From the NCBI GenBank assembly GCA_963921425.1, contig OY992832.1, forward strand, positions 15,412,835 to 15,476,834: a stretch of DNA of 64,000 bases, written 5' to 3'. The notes beneath the pieces are model-generated. The model had not been told where the DNA came from and did no database searches. It saw only the letters and a list, made by a program, of their open reading frames with translations. Source of the DNA: Dryas octopetala (lineage: Eukaryota > Streptophyta > Magnoliopsida > Rosales > Rosaceae). Both the position numbers and the translations under genes were made by a program. How positions within the stretch are numbered: the stretch's first letter is position 1; every line of letters begins with the position of its first letter. Below, piece by piece: positions 21,791-34,115 of this stretch.

Positions 21791-21791
<1 letters not shown>

Positions 21792-22063
21792 GACAGTGGC
21801 AACATAAGAATGTTATGTTGTCAGAGATCTGGCTTATTGATTTATTTTTTTTGGTCAAAGCTTATTGATTAACTCTTAATTGATTGTTAGTTCAGATTCA
21901 CGGTCTGGAAATTCTCTGGACCACCCGTGACTGACTTCAATGTGGGACAAAAATTCGCAATTGTTTTAAAAAATATTATATTGGGTATGTTCTTTATTAT
22001 GCTTATGCGCTCCGTGACTGACTCTCTTACCACTTGGTTCACATGACACTCCCCATCTCTCTT

Positions 22064-22070
22064 CTATAAA
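22064..22070 (+). promoter_or_regulatory. TATA box of the DIR1-like gene
   Basis: CTATAAA lies 46 bp upstream of the ATG, giving a leader of roughly 15-20 nt if initiation is about 30 bp downstream. A short leader suits this compact gene. Confidence 0.6.
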
Positions 22071-22109
22071 TCCACTCCCAGATAGGAGAGCTAAATAGTG
22101 AGAAAGAAA

Positions 22110-22541
22110 ATGGCAAGGACTAGTGACAGAGTTTTGTTGCAATGGGCGATGGTGGTTCTGTTGATTGCACTTGTGGGTGGAGCCAGGGCTGTCTCCATAT
22201 GCAACATCGACTCTGACAAGCTAAACGTTTGCCGCGGGGCAGTGAGCGGCAAATCAGCTACACCACCGTCCAAGAAATGTTGCGGTGTTGTGCACCAAGC
22301 CAACTTGCCCTGCCTCTGCAGCTACAAGTCTGTCCTCCCTGCGTTTGGGATCAATCCTGCACAAGCTATGGCATTGCCTAAGAAATGTGGCATTAAAACA
22401 CCTCCCGAGTGCCGTGGTAAGATACCAAAGCATGCATGGCTCTAAATATTGTCATTTTGTCATGATTTGCAATTGCAATATGCTTTTTTTGGTTGCAAGT
22501 GTGAGTTTCTAACCATTACTTTTTGGTTCATTGCAGTTTGA
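22110..22541 (+). CDS. DIR1-like lipid-transfer protein (8-cysteine motif)
   Basis: ATG at 22110 opens MARTSDRVLLQWAMVVLLIA..., a signal peptide of about 27 residues ending near GGARA-VSIC. The mature protein has the eight-cysteine pattern C-C-CC-CLC-C-C (CNIDSDKLNVC, KKCC, LPCLC, KKCGIKTPPEC), as in DIR1 and related type-2-like nsLTPs. These are small apoplastic lipid carriers; Arabidopsis DIR1 acts in systemic acquired resistance. The best model splices 22110-22416 to 22537-22541 (GTG|gtaaga, ttgcag|TTTGA), giving ...PECRV and stop, 103 residues. Without splicing, the frame ends at 22445 with an extra GKIPKHAWL-type tail. The short spliced end fits DIR1-like genes. An in-frame GTG at 22098 is not the start. 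Confidence 0.85.
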
Positions 22542-23638
22542 ATCACCAACGGTTGCAGCCATTGCAACAACAATAAAACTATTTGGACCACGTTTTGGTA
22601 CCATATTGTGTACCACATCACTAATAAAGTGGAAGACTAACCTCCTGTATTAATGAAGTGATACTCCTTGTAGCATTACTCTTTCAACAAAAATTGTTAT
22701 CTTACCATTTCCTATTTCTTTCCCAAGTCATGATTTGAAATGTTTATATTGTTTTCCTTGTATGTTTTGAAACATTTATATGCAACCTTTAGTTTTATCC
22801 TTCTTTCACTTTGAATTTCTGTTACTGCTGAAAGCATTTGTACCAGTAACTTCTCTTTGTTGGAACGCCAATAGTACAATTGAATTCGAGTATTGGTCAC
22901 TGCAAAATTTGGTCCCTTCCATTATATTTTCAAGAATGAACCAAGTCATACCAAAAAGTATTATTATGGAAGTCATAATGATGGGTCATGAACTTATGAG
23001 CATCAACGAGTCTTTTCTCCAGTTGTCTGCAAACAGACCCTCATCGACTTCCCTAAGCAATTCTATGCTCTAAGTTCACATATAGGTACAACCCCTCATT
23101 GGACCTTACAAATCAACAAAAAAAGTAAGGAATGAAGAATCCAAGTCGAATCACGATGCGATTAGAGAATGAACAACAATAAATATCAAGTAGAAAGTTG
23201 CAAATTCCATGAACAACATCCCATCTGGTTGCAAGATTCATCGCTGTGATAAATATAAGTTTATATAACCCATGTTGCTTTTGGTTTAGCATATGGCAAA
23301 AGATATGCAGTTGGCATCACATCTCCCACCACAATATACACAAAGTTTTGCTAGTTAAAACACTTATCTGCAGCCTCAATGATTCATTGTGCCCCCCCAT
23401 ACACAAAAGTATCAGCTACCACCTCGGACTCATAGAATGTCAAAAATGGGGAAGTTACACATATGCCGTCCTACAAAATTAAGCATCTTCATTTCATAGG
23501 TGCATAGAAAACCCAGAGCAGATAGATTACTGCACAACAAGCTGATCTGCCCACTTCTACCATTAGGACATGATTGTGTTTCCTTAGGGTACTTTGAATT
23601 CATTGCTGTGATGCACTTCAGTTAAAGGCACTTAACAG
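22542..23638. other. Intergenic between the DIR1-like and NHX genes
   Basis: AT-rich sequence containing the 3' ends of the two convergent genes. Short open frames have no family resemblance. Nothing else is identifiable. Confidence 0.55.
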
Positions 23639-26600
23639 TTAACACGCAGGCTGATTGCCAAGTGGCCCACCAAATAGGGGTCTCATGTAGGCATCATCAA
23701 ACCTCCTCCAGTAAGAGTGTATGGTATGTACAGGACTCTCCATCAACATGGACAAATTATCTTGTGCACGAGACAAATTGGTCGCAACAGATTCTTCAAA
23801 AGAGAGCAAAGGCAGGTTCATATCCTCTGAAATGTCCTTTGACTCTTTACGCTTGATGTTGCTAGTCGTTGTGTGGGGACGCAGATAACTTATAAGTGGC
23901 TTTGTCAGAAAGCCGAACACCTAAATCAAAGTGATGCCATTATAAACATTTGGAGGTATAGAACTCATACTTACTTTTTTCTTTTGGTCGAGAACTCATA
24001 CTTACCGACATGTTACTTGACATTCTGATAAAAAAAATCACAAGAAAACTGATTTGCATACCACTGTACTGAAGAGAACGACGATTATTGTGTTAGTAAC
24101 CATCGTAGCATTGATTGGATCCCATGTGACACCAGAATATGTGAACTTCACGAGTCAAGTGCATTCCGAGAGATCACACAATGAGTGCTGTTAGTTACAT
24201 TCAAGTAATTATCAACAACTCATAATAGAAAAAAGTGCACACACCTGTTTAAAAGCCAAAGCAATAGAGACAGCCCCTCTGATTAGCCCCGCCCACCATA
24301 TGATTACCTACATTAAAATCAAGTTCAAAATCAAAACAACCATCAATCCTTTTCTAAAAAAATGCATAGAAAGATTATCAGCTAAGGTCGAAAAATCTAA
24401 CCTGGTGTTTGAATGAAATTGAAGATGCTCTCTCAGCCCGTCTATTCATGTAATTGGAGAACATTGAGAGAGGGAATACAAATGCAGCACGTCCAAGCAA
24501 TATTAATAAGATTATCGTACTATAGATGCCCATTGAATCCCCAAAACTGCAAGAAATACAAAATTTAAGAGAAATCTATTGTAGAAGACACCTATAAGTT
24601 ATTTAAACTTGATAAATGTTCCTGAAAAGATACTATTAAGTGCAACATCAGTTCAATCAAACTGAATTTTTTTTCTTCCTATTCTTGAATTGTGAATCAA
24701 CATGTTTTAGACAAGGGTACTCCTAGTCTTTTTGCAGAACAAAGTGCCATTATAAAAGAAATTTGCACCCAACAGCATAAACTTAAAAAAAGGGGAAGGG
24801 GGCAAGAGCAGGTTGAGAGAAGGGATTTATGCATAAGAATATTGGTGATCCCTAGCAGCATAAACTTTGTTATTATTGTAAAGACACCCTATTTTTATTT
24901 GCATGCACTAGAAACAAGTCAGATATGGTGGGAAGTTTTTCAGTTCAGATTCCTTCTATTCATAATATTGCACATACATCATATGCGTATTAGCTACGAT
25001 GAAGATTTATTTTGTCGCACAGAAAAGCGTGCATCAAACAAGCAGCCATGCCCCCAATAAACAATAAATGGTACCCAAGTTGGATGATACAAGGCATGTG
25101 GAATTTAGTCAATAACTCTTTGAAATATAACTGTATTAAATTTCCAGAGGAAGAGTACCTTAATTTAGTTATCTTCCACTTCTCAATGTCAAGAGCATCC
25201 ATTCCCACATAAAGAAATATAAACGTTTCTGCAATAAATGACATCATTGCAAATACATGCCTAAAAATGAGAAGGTAAGAGAAGTCAGATGAAATTGCTG
25301 GGATATAGGAACTAATATATGAACCAAGATTTTTTCTAAAATCCAACATAATCAGTCCATACATGCCTGGTTGTGATTCTTGAACTTTCAGTGACATTAT
25401 GCCATGCATAGTGTGACATTACAATCCCACAAAAGAAAACAGTGAGAATTCCACTCAAATCTAACAGCTGCATATCAATCAAATTTAAGGAGGTTTTCAG
25501 CTACATGGTGAAATAGCTAACCAGCTTCGAAGTACATTTCTTCACAGCTTAATATGATTGAATAAGAGAATCTGTGAGAGTAGTACTCAAGCGCAAGTGA
25601 ATTATTGAGCTTTCAAAAAAATGGAAAGTAAACTGAAGTACACTTCGTTACCTCAGCCACCATGTACGACAAATATGCCATTAGAACCACTAAGGATATC
25701 TCACGAATGCTTGAATGCCTGTAAGAGAGTAGAAAAGTAAGATTTTTATAGGTAGCACCTGACTTAAGATTAAGATCCGAGACTCCCCAGTACATCTATC
25801 ACAAATATCTTTGCTCTGGGGGATGCATGAATAGATTACTAACCTTCCGAAGCACAAGGTTTTAAGGGCATATGCTGTCAAAAGTCCAAACTGAATCAAA
25901 ACAAGAGACAAATTTAATCACCAAATGGGAAATGCTAGAATCTTGGAACCAGATAAGTGAGCTCATGTTGCACAATTTTCATATTAAACTCACTGCAACT
26001 CCAAGAGCAGTGCTTGTTGAGAATAGGTATAGAAAATCTCCAACGACATGAAGTCCATTCTTGCCTGTAAGCCTAGTAACATCAATCTTTTGAATTGTAT
26101 TGAATAGGACAACTGACGTTGCATCATTCACCACTCCTTCCCCAAACACTAGGCTGTATAGTAAAGGAGTTTCATCTTGATGAAGAACCTACATTTGGAT
26201 ATAATATCTCAGCACATCCAAATATGGGAGTGGCTGGCCCAAATTAATTGAAAGAGAACATCTAAAACATGACAAACCTGCAGTGTACACACTGTATCAG
26301 TTGATGAAAAAATTGTTCCTACAGCTGTTTCAAAACAAAAGGTTCATGTAGAGCCAAAAGTTATCAGCAAGATTATATTATTGTAGCATATAAGTGGCAG
26401 TGCATATAATACATATAGCTAATGGTTTCATCAACAAGGTTCTCAGTTCTCACCGATATAGTCTCGTGCATTCAGGCCAACAAAGCCCAACTTAGGAAAC
26501 AGCCACCAGGCGCCTATGACAAAAGTAACATTCAGAAGTTTAGAAGAGAATTAAACACAAATCTATATTAGCCCGGCATAGAATTAGAAGTTGGAAAAAA

Positions 26601-27885
26601 TTTGAGGCATTGACTATATAAACTACAATAAAATATGTAATGAGGCAGATTCAAATATTACCAACTGTTATGATGAATGTTGAAATGAAAACACCAATCA
26701 CCCCAAACATCAAGATGGTTAAGAAATTCTGGAAAAACTGTTTCTTCTTGACCTGAAATCTGACATGGTCAATAAACAATGTAAGTGAATTTGTATGTAC
26801 GTTTCTACGAAGCCGACAAGCAAATGTAGGATTATCAGCCATAAGGAAGCTAAATTACCCAGCATTGAATATTATAGGTGGCAGGAGATATATAAAGAAC
26901 AACTCTTCATTAAATCTCAGAATGTGAGAACTTTTCCCCTTGCTCACTAGCAAGATTATTGTTCCAGTTATGCATCCCTGTTTAAAAAATAAAAAATTAG
27001 ACCCTGAAAATGATTAGCTAAAGAACATATTTTAATATCCAAATGCAAAATTCAATGCTCCCCAGTATATATTTTCAGCATCAAAATATCAGAAAAAAAA
27101 AAAAATGAAGCTCATTTATTTTATTTAGTTTTATGTTAGGAATTATCCACTCTGTCTGGCAACTATGTGTTCTACAAAGCCAGATAATGATAGAAAATCT
27201 AACAAGACCAACAATAGCAGAGGGCTTATTCAACTTATTAATTAAGCATTTCATGAGCTCCTGGAAACAGGCTGAAGCAGAGAGTTGTCCTGTAATTATA
27301 TGCTAAATGTTTCACAATATCCACATATACTAAACTTTTTGGGAGACTAGCTAGGTGAAGAAAAAAGGTTACTAATTAAACTTGTTATGCATGGAGGCAT
27401 GGAGCTCATAGTTAGTTAACACCCTTTTTCAATATTGAGCTGATTAATTATTTATAGGATGGGTACATAAACAATGTACTATGTGGTGTAAACTTAATGG
27501 ACATCCATGTCTACCACCAATCGGTTCTTGGCCAATTGCAATAGGGAAAATAGTGAAAAAGGAGATTAAGAGCATAGATTAAGTATGATTAATTAGTGTT
27601 CTTAATTTAGCTTTAGCATTTGCTATAACCATTTAAAAAAAATTAAAACCCACAAACTTAAAAAGGAATTAGACAAAAACAAATAAAGAAAGAGAGAGAT
27701 ATATAGGGAAAGGGGGTTACGATGAAAATGGCAGTAATGGATTCGTTAACCCATCGATTTTCTTCCAACAAGTGGCCGATGACTAAGCAAAGACAGAGGA
27801 CCGCCACAAAGAGTGAGACTGGCACCACCTGCGCGTGGTCGTGAGCTAAATTCTTTGCAAACTCATACGCCGCCGCCGCCACCAT
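23639..27885 (-). CDS. NHX: NHX-type Na+(K+)/H+ antiporter, vacuolar class I
   Basis: Fourteen exons on the minus strand join in phase to 524 residues: 27885-27721, 26977-26859, 26759-26662, 26513-26454, 26324-26278, 26188-25994, 25890-25844, 25718-25652, 25467-25367, 25260-25159, 24546-24402, 24307-24245, 24145-24062, 23920-23639. The hydrophobic N-terminal part carries LLEENRWVNESI and the amiloride-binding motif LFFIYLLPPI (residues 81-90). Core motifs of the CPA1 exchanger family follow: GTIFSSTDTVCTLQ, FGEGVVNDATSVVLFN, FFCGIVMSHYAWHNVTESSR, AETFIFLYVGMDAL and WWAGLIRGAVSIALAFKQ. The tail of about 93 residues is hydrophilic. Family role: proton-driven uptake of Na+ and K+ into the vacuole for ion and pH balance and salt tolerance. 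Overall it resembles class I members of the NHX3/NHX4 kind, a looser call. Intron 9 appears to use a GC donor (see findings). Confidence 0.95.
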
Positions 27886-28060
27886 TTTTGTTTTTCTTTA
27901 ACCAGAAAGAAAGCAACCGCCTTTGCATTCCACGAAACAACGACGTCGTATGATACGTACAAATTGCAGAACAAACAGAGTGTATATGTTGTGACTGTGA
28001 CAGCTCTGTGTGTGTGAGAGAGACACAGAAGAAAGACCGAAGAGAGGAGGGTTTGCCCAG
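27886..28060 (-). promoter_or_regulatory. NHX 5' leader and proximal promoter
   Basis: On the minus strand the DNA upstream of the ATG contains a TCTCTCACACACACAGAG-type leader block around 28010-28030. Further up, two CACGTG(G) boxes (near 28105 and 28130) match the ABRE/G-box core bound by bZIP factors. G-boxes fit a salt- or ABA-responsive gene, but regulation is inferred. Confidence 0.4.
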
Positions 28061-28327
28061 TAAACGTACGGAGTGTTGTTGAGTGTTTGTAGCTGGGGTT
28101 GACACGTGGGAGGACATCCATGGAAAGTGACACGTGGCGGAAACCCATATCATCAGCCTAGGCTTTGCATACGTCGTGCTAGCATGGAATGGAATTACTG
28201 TCGTTTTGTGAGTTAAGAACTTAAGAATCACATCATGTCCAGTTTCTAGGCCCAAGGATGTGTGTTTTGGGCTTGGGCCCATAAAGAACCAAAGCAATGA
28301 GCCAATGACAGATTACTCTACATAGAG

Positions 28328-28411
28328 CACAAAAAATAGCATACTACTCCACATAGACCAAAGCACAAAAAATGGCATATTACTCCACATAGACCAAAGC
28401 AAAAAAATGGC
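28328..28411. repeat. 36-bp tandem repeat, about 2.3 copies
   Basis: 28328-28363 and 28364-28399 differ at only two positions; a partial third copy follows. The unit contains ACTCCACATAGACCAAAG. No function visible. Confidence 0.85.
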
Positions 28412-29721
28412 CAACACCCTAAAAAATAAATGGGAAAAACTTATATGTAAAAAGTGTATACACACCCACTCTCTTACAACATGTCCTCACATACTAGTCA
28501 TGTGACCATTAATTATGAGATAGTGGGTGTATATACTCGTTACATACAAATTTTTCTCCAAAAAAAAATCATTTCGGTCTATTTTTAAGTTGTTAATCGG
28601 TCGACAACTGATACAAATCAATATGTATGGCCGCAAATCGACCGTTCGATGTTATTCTTAGTCAATAACACTTCTGTTATTGTGTCTGAAAAATCACGTA
28701 AAAATAATACTTATTCAAATATTTGTTATTGTTTTAATACATACACATACAAAAAAGGATACTTATACAAATTTTTATTGTCTTTCAACAAATGAATTAA
28801 TCACAATTTAGCACACATACATTTCATTTTCTTTTTTTGCTACCGTAAACATTAAACCAAAATAGCACTGCATGCGTACATGGATATTCTATCAATTAAT
28901 TTGACACAAATTTTAATTCAGTCCAAATTGTAATAATTAATTAACTATAAGAATACAATTTCAAAAATTAAATTCTAGAGATCAAAGGGAAAAAAATGGT
29001 CCAAAGTATAAGGATCGGAATTGTAATATCTTTGACCCGAATGAAAATTCCATTTTATAAGAAGTCTCAATGTCTCATTGTTAGTGGCATTATGTATTCT
29101 GGGCAAAGTGTCGACAGTTACTGGCTTGTTTGGGCTTGTCTTGGCCTGTTTTGTACAGAGGATTCTCACTTCAAGTTGGCTTTGATTTTTTGCCTTGAAT
29201 AGATAACTGTTTCTCAACTTGCTCTGGCATGGTTTAGCATTCATTTCAAAAATATTTTGGTGCCAAAAACTGACAAAAAAACCCAATGTACCCATATATA
29301 TATATATGTGTGTGTGTGTGGTTCAATCATTTTTGCTTCTTAAAGAAAATCACATGCACATATGTTAAACCAAGAATTTTGAGCTTACCAGCTTGCTTCC
29401 ATTTTATGCTTACGTACCGTTTTCATGCATGGTTTAGTTTCAGAAAATTACCCTCTTAAGTATTAATTAGCCATATATATGCATCTTATTGATGGCATAG
29501 TGACAAAGTGAAAGAAAGAAAAAGAGGATGAATAAATTGTTAATATTATGGAAAATGGAAATTACGTACAACATGCTTCAACCTCATTATTAAATATTAA
29601 TGGTGCTGAGCTAGTCTACTGACTTAGCTAGTACAGAGAGGCTATTATTCAATCGCAAAATACTGCAACATATATATTTTAGGTTCACATTGTTTTCCCA
29701 TGTGCCACTCTCTACACACAG

Positions 29722-29759
29722 CTGGTACAAATTATTAGTGCTGGTACAAATTATTAGTG
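29722..29759. repeat. 19-bp tandem duplication
   Basis: CTGGTACAAATTATTAGTG occurs twice in direct succession and is followed by a partial CTGGTCCAAA. Confidence 0.9.
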
Positions 29760-32700
29760 CTGGTCCAAACACAACTGCCTTTTTGTTTCAATATCTAAAC
29801 CCAAAACATAGATTTGCCTTTTCTTTGCTCCAAACACAACAAAGTGATTAAGCTGAAAAACCAGTGCTGTTGCGGTGTTGCCTGTTGGACCACTATCTTG
29901 CCAATAATATCAATGCGTGGGGCAATAACAAAAAGAGCCCCCAAAACCCACAAAACTTTGAGAGGAATAATTGGACAAAAACAAGTTTATTGGAACTCTT
30001 CATCTCCCTAGTTGAGCCAATGTATTCTCATATTAAATTGATTGTTGATAAATGTTTTTCCACCTAGAAAATTAGGTGAAATGGATATAAATATTATATT
30101 TTTGGTCAAAATTATATCGTATATGTCATTTTATAAATTTATATTTGAATACGAAATTCAGAGACAGAGTTAAAATTTATAATTTGAAGTGGTCAAAATT
30201 TAAAAAACTCAAAGTGATGGGGGTCATTATTAGCTTAATCACAAAATTTGTGGGTCATATTACATGATATGTGTCATATATTAGGAGTTAGGAAAAGAGT
30301 TGGGGAGGGGGTTCTATATGAAGGTACACTTAAATCTTTAAATTTTATACTCTAACGTAGTTTTAATTTGAACTTGTAAAAATTATACCTTATACATGAA
30401 CAACATTACCATTATATGTTGTCATGCTAAATGTGCCTATCATGGGAGTGCACTAACATTTTTCCAATAAGTCAACGTGCCCAAATCTTGAGAGTTGAGA
30501 TGATATGATAGTGGTCTAATCATTATAAAACATCAAAATATTTATACCCACGTCTGGACCAAGGAAGGTTTGCCATTAAACGCAGACATTCACATCTTCG
30601 TGAATGAATGTCCCTTTCCTTTGATCGTTTCTACTCCTACGTCTATGCCCCCCTATTATACGCGGCTTTTAGTGGGCTTCCTCTAATATCCAATTTTCTT
30701 CAAACCACCAAAAAAAGAAAATGGCCAACAATTTGGAACCATCATTTTCATATTCGCAAAATAAGATCCTATCAATCATTTCCTTTTGTTGAATCAGAGC
30801 CGTCAGATTCATTTTTATTTTTCATCCCATGTGCTGCCCTTGGTGCTAGACAGCTCAAATAATAACCATCATATACATATATATATATAAGATATGCATG
30901 TTTGTAGATAGTATCATAGTAACTAGAGGTTAAATTTTATATTTTAACTACAAAACCATAGAGAAAAATGAGCTAAATCACTTGTTTTGTCTCATTATTT
31001 GACTTTGGATTTTTAAAATCAATTAGGTAAGGATATATATCACATAAAATATTAATTTAATATACACTAGCTGGCTAGCTGCAATAGGATCATGAAGAGT
31101 TGTTTTATTATTTTGAAAACCCCAGTGAAAAGATTGCTAGATCCTTTCATTAGTGTTTGGACCTAAGAAGATTCAAGTTTTAATTTGAGTTTAAATCTTG
31201 TTAGCAGTCATCTTGACAAATAATGATGTTTACTTATTTAGAAGTTTGGGTACGTGTAGATTATCTATCTGAAAAATTTAGATAACTAAGAATTTTAATT
31301 ACATACAAAATTGATCATACGATAAAAATTAACATAACCAACAAGATATTGGGAATGTCGGACACATTGCGCCGGATAAACTAAATAGTAATCACAAAAA
31401 GGAAATCATGATTCTATATATAATGACATTAAAAATTCATTTTTATTCTATCAGTAATAGACTAAATCTTGGAAGACAACTTGAAGTTTTGGCAATGCTA
31501 GGAATTAATAAAAGGCCAAAACAAAAGAAGCAGAAATGAATGGTTTAGACATTAAGCAAGTTAATTAATACATGTCACAGTCAGATCGATGTGCTTGCTA
31601 ACACAGCTGGGACTATGAGTTTAATTTCATGAAGTTAAGAAAGTTTCTGATCTTGGTGTAAGCAATAATTAATTCAATAAGAACCAATTCGTTGCCACCA
31701 TAACAAAAGGTCAGATATCACTAATTAAAGAACTATTTTACATATGGGAAAGGAAAATCAATGACTCAAAATATCTTTCACACTCCTCCTAAAACTTTTG
31801 GCTCCTTTTAAAAAATGTGTTCTAAACCCTTTTTCCTTAATAAAGTTTGTTATAGTATATGAAGGAAAGACTTTAATTTGAGGTGACAATTTGGAAAGAA
31901 GGTATCCATCTAACTAACAATGCCTTTCACTTTTTTTTAATTTACAGAAACGCATGATCTTTTCAGGGTCTTTATTTGGTCCCTTTCACTACCACTTGTA
32001 TTTATATTAATGCTATTGTCATGTCCCTAAAGTGTTGCTGTGATACAAGTTATTCTCCTATCTCTATATACATAACAATGTGTACCCGATCACCATATAT
32101 AGATCAAGAAATTTTATGATTACCTACCGTTGGAAGGTCAATTTTGAATTCAAATACAATTTTTATTATATTGTATCAAAAACATCTAACAGGTTAATTT
32201 TAACCATTAGATAAGATATAACGGTAAATAATTATAAAATTTTCTGCTCTATAATGATCATATGAATATTTCTATCTATATAGATTATAGGCATAAATAA
32301 TCTTACACAAATTTTTCTCACATATGCAATTGTGTGTGTCATTCGCATAAGAGTTTGCATACTCCTATGCCAATATTCTTATACTCATTACTGTCTTTTC
32401 AAAACTATTTTCTACGTATATATGACTTTGTAGATGGTCCTCGTCCATAATACAGCCAGCTAAGTATGACACTCATTATTCACTTAAAAAAAGAAAAGAA
32501 AGAAAAAGAGGATGAGAGATATTAGACCATAGAAAAAAAATAAAAATACAAAGAGTTCTCATTGCAAAAGATGGGCTGTCGCTGAAGAGTGAAGACTTTG
32601 TTTTAGGAAGGTTCTGCTCAAGTCCTGCAACTGTAATTAAATTTGAAGTCATTTGATAAGTTTGTTGATATTCCTTTTTGTTTTTTGTTTTTTACTGAAT

Positions 32701-33063
32701 GTGTCTTTTGTTGGGGTTATATTCTGTCAGCAGACTCAGCACTAAAATTTCATTATTACAATATGTAAATATGTAATTGACCCTGTTTTTCAGACTAATA
32801 ATTTGTTTTTTGTGCTGGGGACCAATGACCATGGCCAATTGCCAGGCTATAGCCAACTAATAGGATAGTCAATTTACGACTTTTGTCAACCACGCTAGGA
32901 AGATACATCAAATCACCTACTTCCCTCAACTACTGCCTAGAATCAATGCGTTTTTTTTTTTTTTTTTTTTTAAGATTTTAAAATTCAATTAGATATATCA
33001 TATATACATAAATAGTCGAACACACGAATAGTCAAATACACAATATATTTAGAGGGCTGTTAT

Positions 33064-33433
33064 TTGCACATTTTTTTTTTTTCTTTTTGCACACTCTTTC
33101 TAAAAAAAAAAAACTCAAGAAAAAAGACCATTTGGCCCTCCCCTCACCCACACACCCCATCCCCCTCCGTACACACCCCATCTCCATCTCCACTTCATCT
33201 CCATCGAAGCCCACCCCCCACCCTTTCTTTTTTTTTTTCTTCTTCACCGTCGAAGCCCACCCCTACCCTTTTTTTTCTTCTTCTTCCCCCCACCCCAACC
33301 ACCTCCCCCCGAGCCCTCCCCTCCTCTCCGACTCCTCTCTCCTTGCCACCTTTCAATCCCTCCTCCCCCTCCTCCCCGCATGCACCACCTGCAAACAGCC
33401 ACTACTTGCAGACAGCCAAAACAGCCACCACCA

Positions 33434-33464
<31 letters not shown>

Positions 33465-34115
33465 CCCTTTCCTCTCTCCTCTCACCCAAGCAGACAGCCA
33501 AAAATATAAAAAAAATAAAAAATTGCAGCGGGTTCGGCGGACCAGTGCCGAACCCGGTGGTTTCGTTCGACAGGTACCTGTCGAATAGAATAGGATTGTT
33601 TGGTAGGTACCTACCAAACGAAATCACCGGGTTCGGCACTGGTCCACCGAACCCACTGCAATTTTTTTGTTTAAGTTTTCTTCTTTCCAGCGCGCGATGG
33701 TGAGCTAGCTGGAGTGGGCAGGAGAGAGGGGGTGGGTCGGGTTAGGGTGGGGGTGGGGGAGGGAGGGGGTGGTCGGGGTAGGGGAAAGAAAAAGAAGAGA
33801 GAGTGGGGGTGGGGAAAAAGAGAGCAAGAGAGAGAAAGGGAGAGAGGAGAAAGGAGCAGGGAGGGGGTGGGGTGGTCGCCGGTGGTGGTAGGCTGCTCGG
33901 CGTGGTCGGGGATGGGTGTGTGCCGGAGAGAGGAGAGGTGGGGAGGGAGGTGATCGGGGATGGATGTGTGGCTGTGTGTGTGTTGTTTTTTTTCTGTTTA
34001 GGAAAAGTGTGCAAAAAGAAAAATAGATGGGGTATAAGGTTTTTTCTCTTGAGTTTCTCTTTTTTTTTTTTCAAAAAGGGTGTGCAAAAAGAAAAAAAAA
34101 TGTGTGTGAAAGTTT
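33064..34115. mobile_element. Foldback-like element: terminal repeats, CT-rich and GA-rich halves, central cruciform
   Basis: The ends carry matching inverted sequence of about 65 bp. The left has a T run, CTTTTTGCACACTCTTTCT, an A run, then ACTCAAGAAAAAAGACC. The right, reversed, has a T run, CTTTTTGCACACCCTTTTTG, an A run, then AAACTCAAGAGAAAAAACC. The left half (33120-33480) is C/T-rich on the plus strand and the right half (33715-33960) G/A-rich, so the halves are roughly complementary. A strong hairpin sits in the middle (33521-33665). Two copies of TCGAAGCCCACCCC lie at about 33203 and 33250. Long open frames are compositional artefacts. Target duplications were not resolved; superfamily unknown. 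Confidence 0.55.
33521..33665. repeat. Nested palindromic hairpin, arms of about 60 bp
   Basis: The left arm (33521-33582) and right arm (33604-33665) are near-perfect reverse complements, including GACCAGTGCCGAACCCGGTG in both. Two further perfect palindromes are nested inside: TTCGACAGGTACCTGTCGAA at 33566-33585 and TTTGGTAGGTACCTACCAAA at 33599-33618, each centred on a KpnI-like GGTACC. The sequence could fold as one long hairpin or as a three-way cruciform. Confidence 0.9.

Larger units (their letters stand above)
28061..33060. other. About 5 kb gene-poor AT-rich DNA
   Basis: No exon with recognisable protein character on either strand. It holds a 36-bp tandem repeat at 28328-28411, a 19-bp tandem repeat at 29722-29759, a (TA)n(TG)n stretch near 29297-29320 and poly-T at 32950-32971. 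Short open frames (for example near 28996 and 30608) are not family-like. Unrecognised transposon remnants are likely. Confidence 0.5.
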
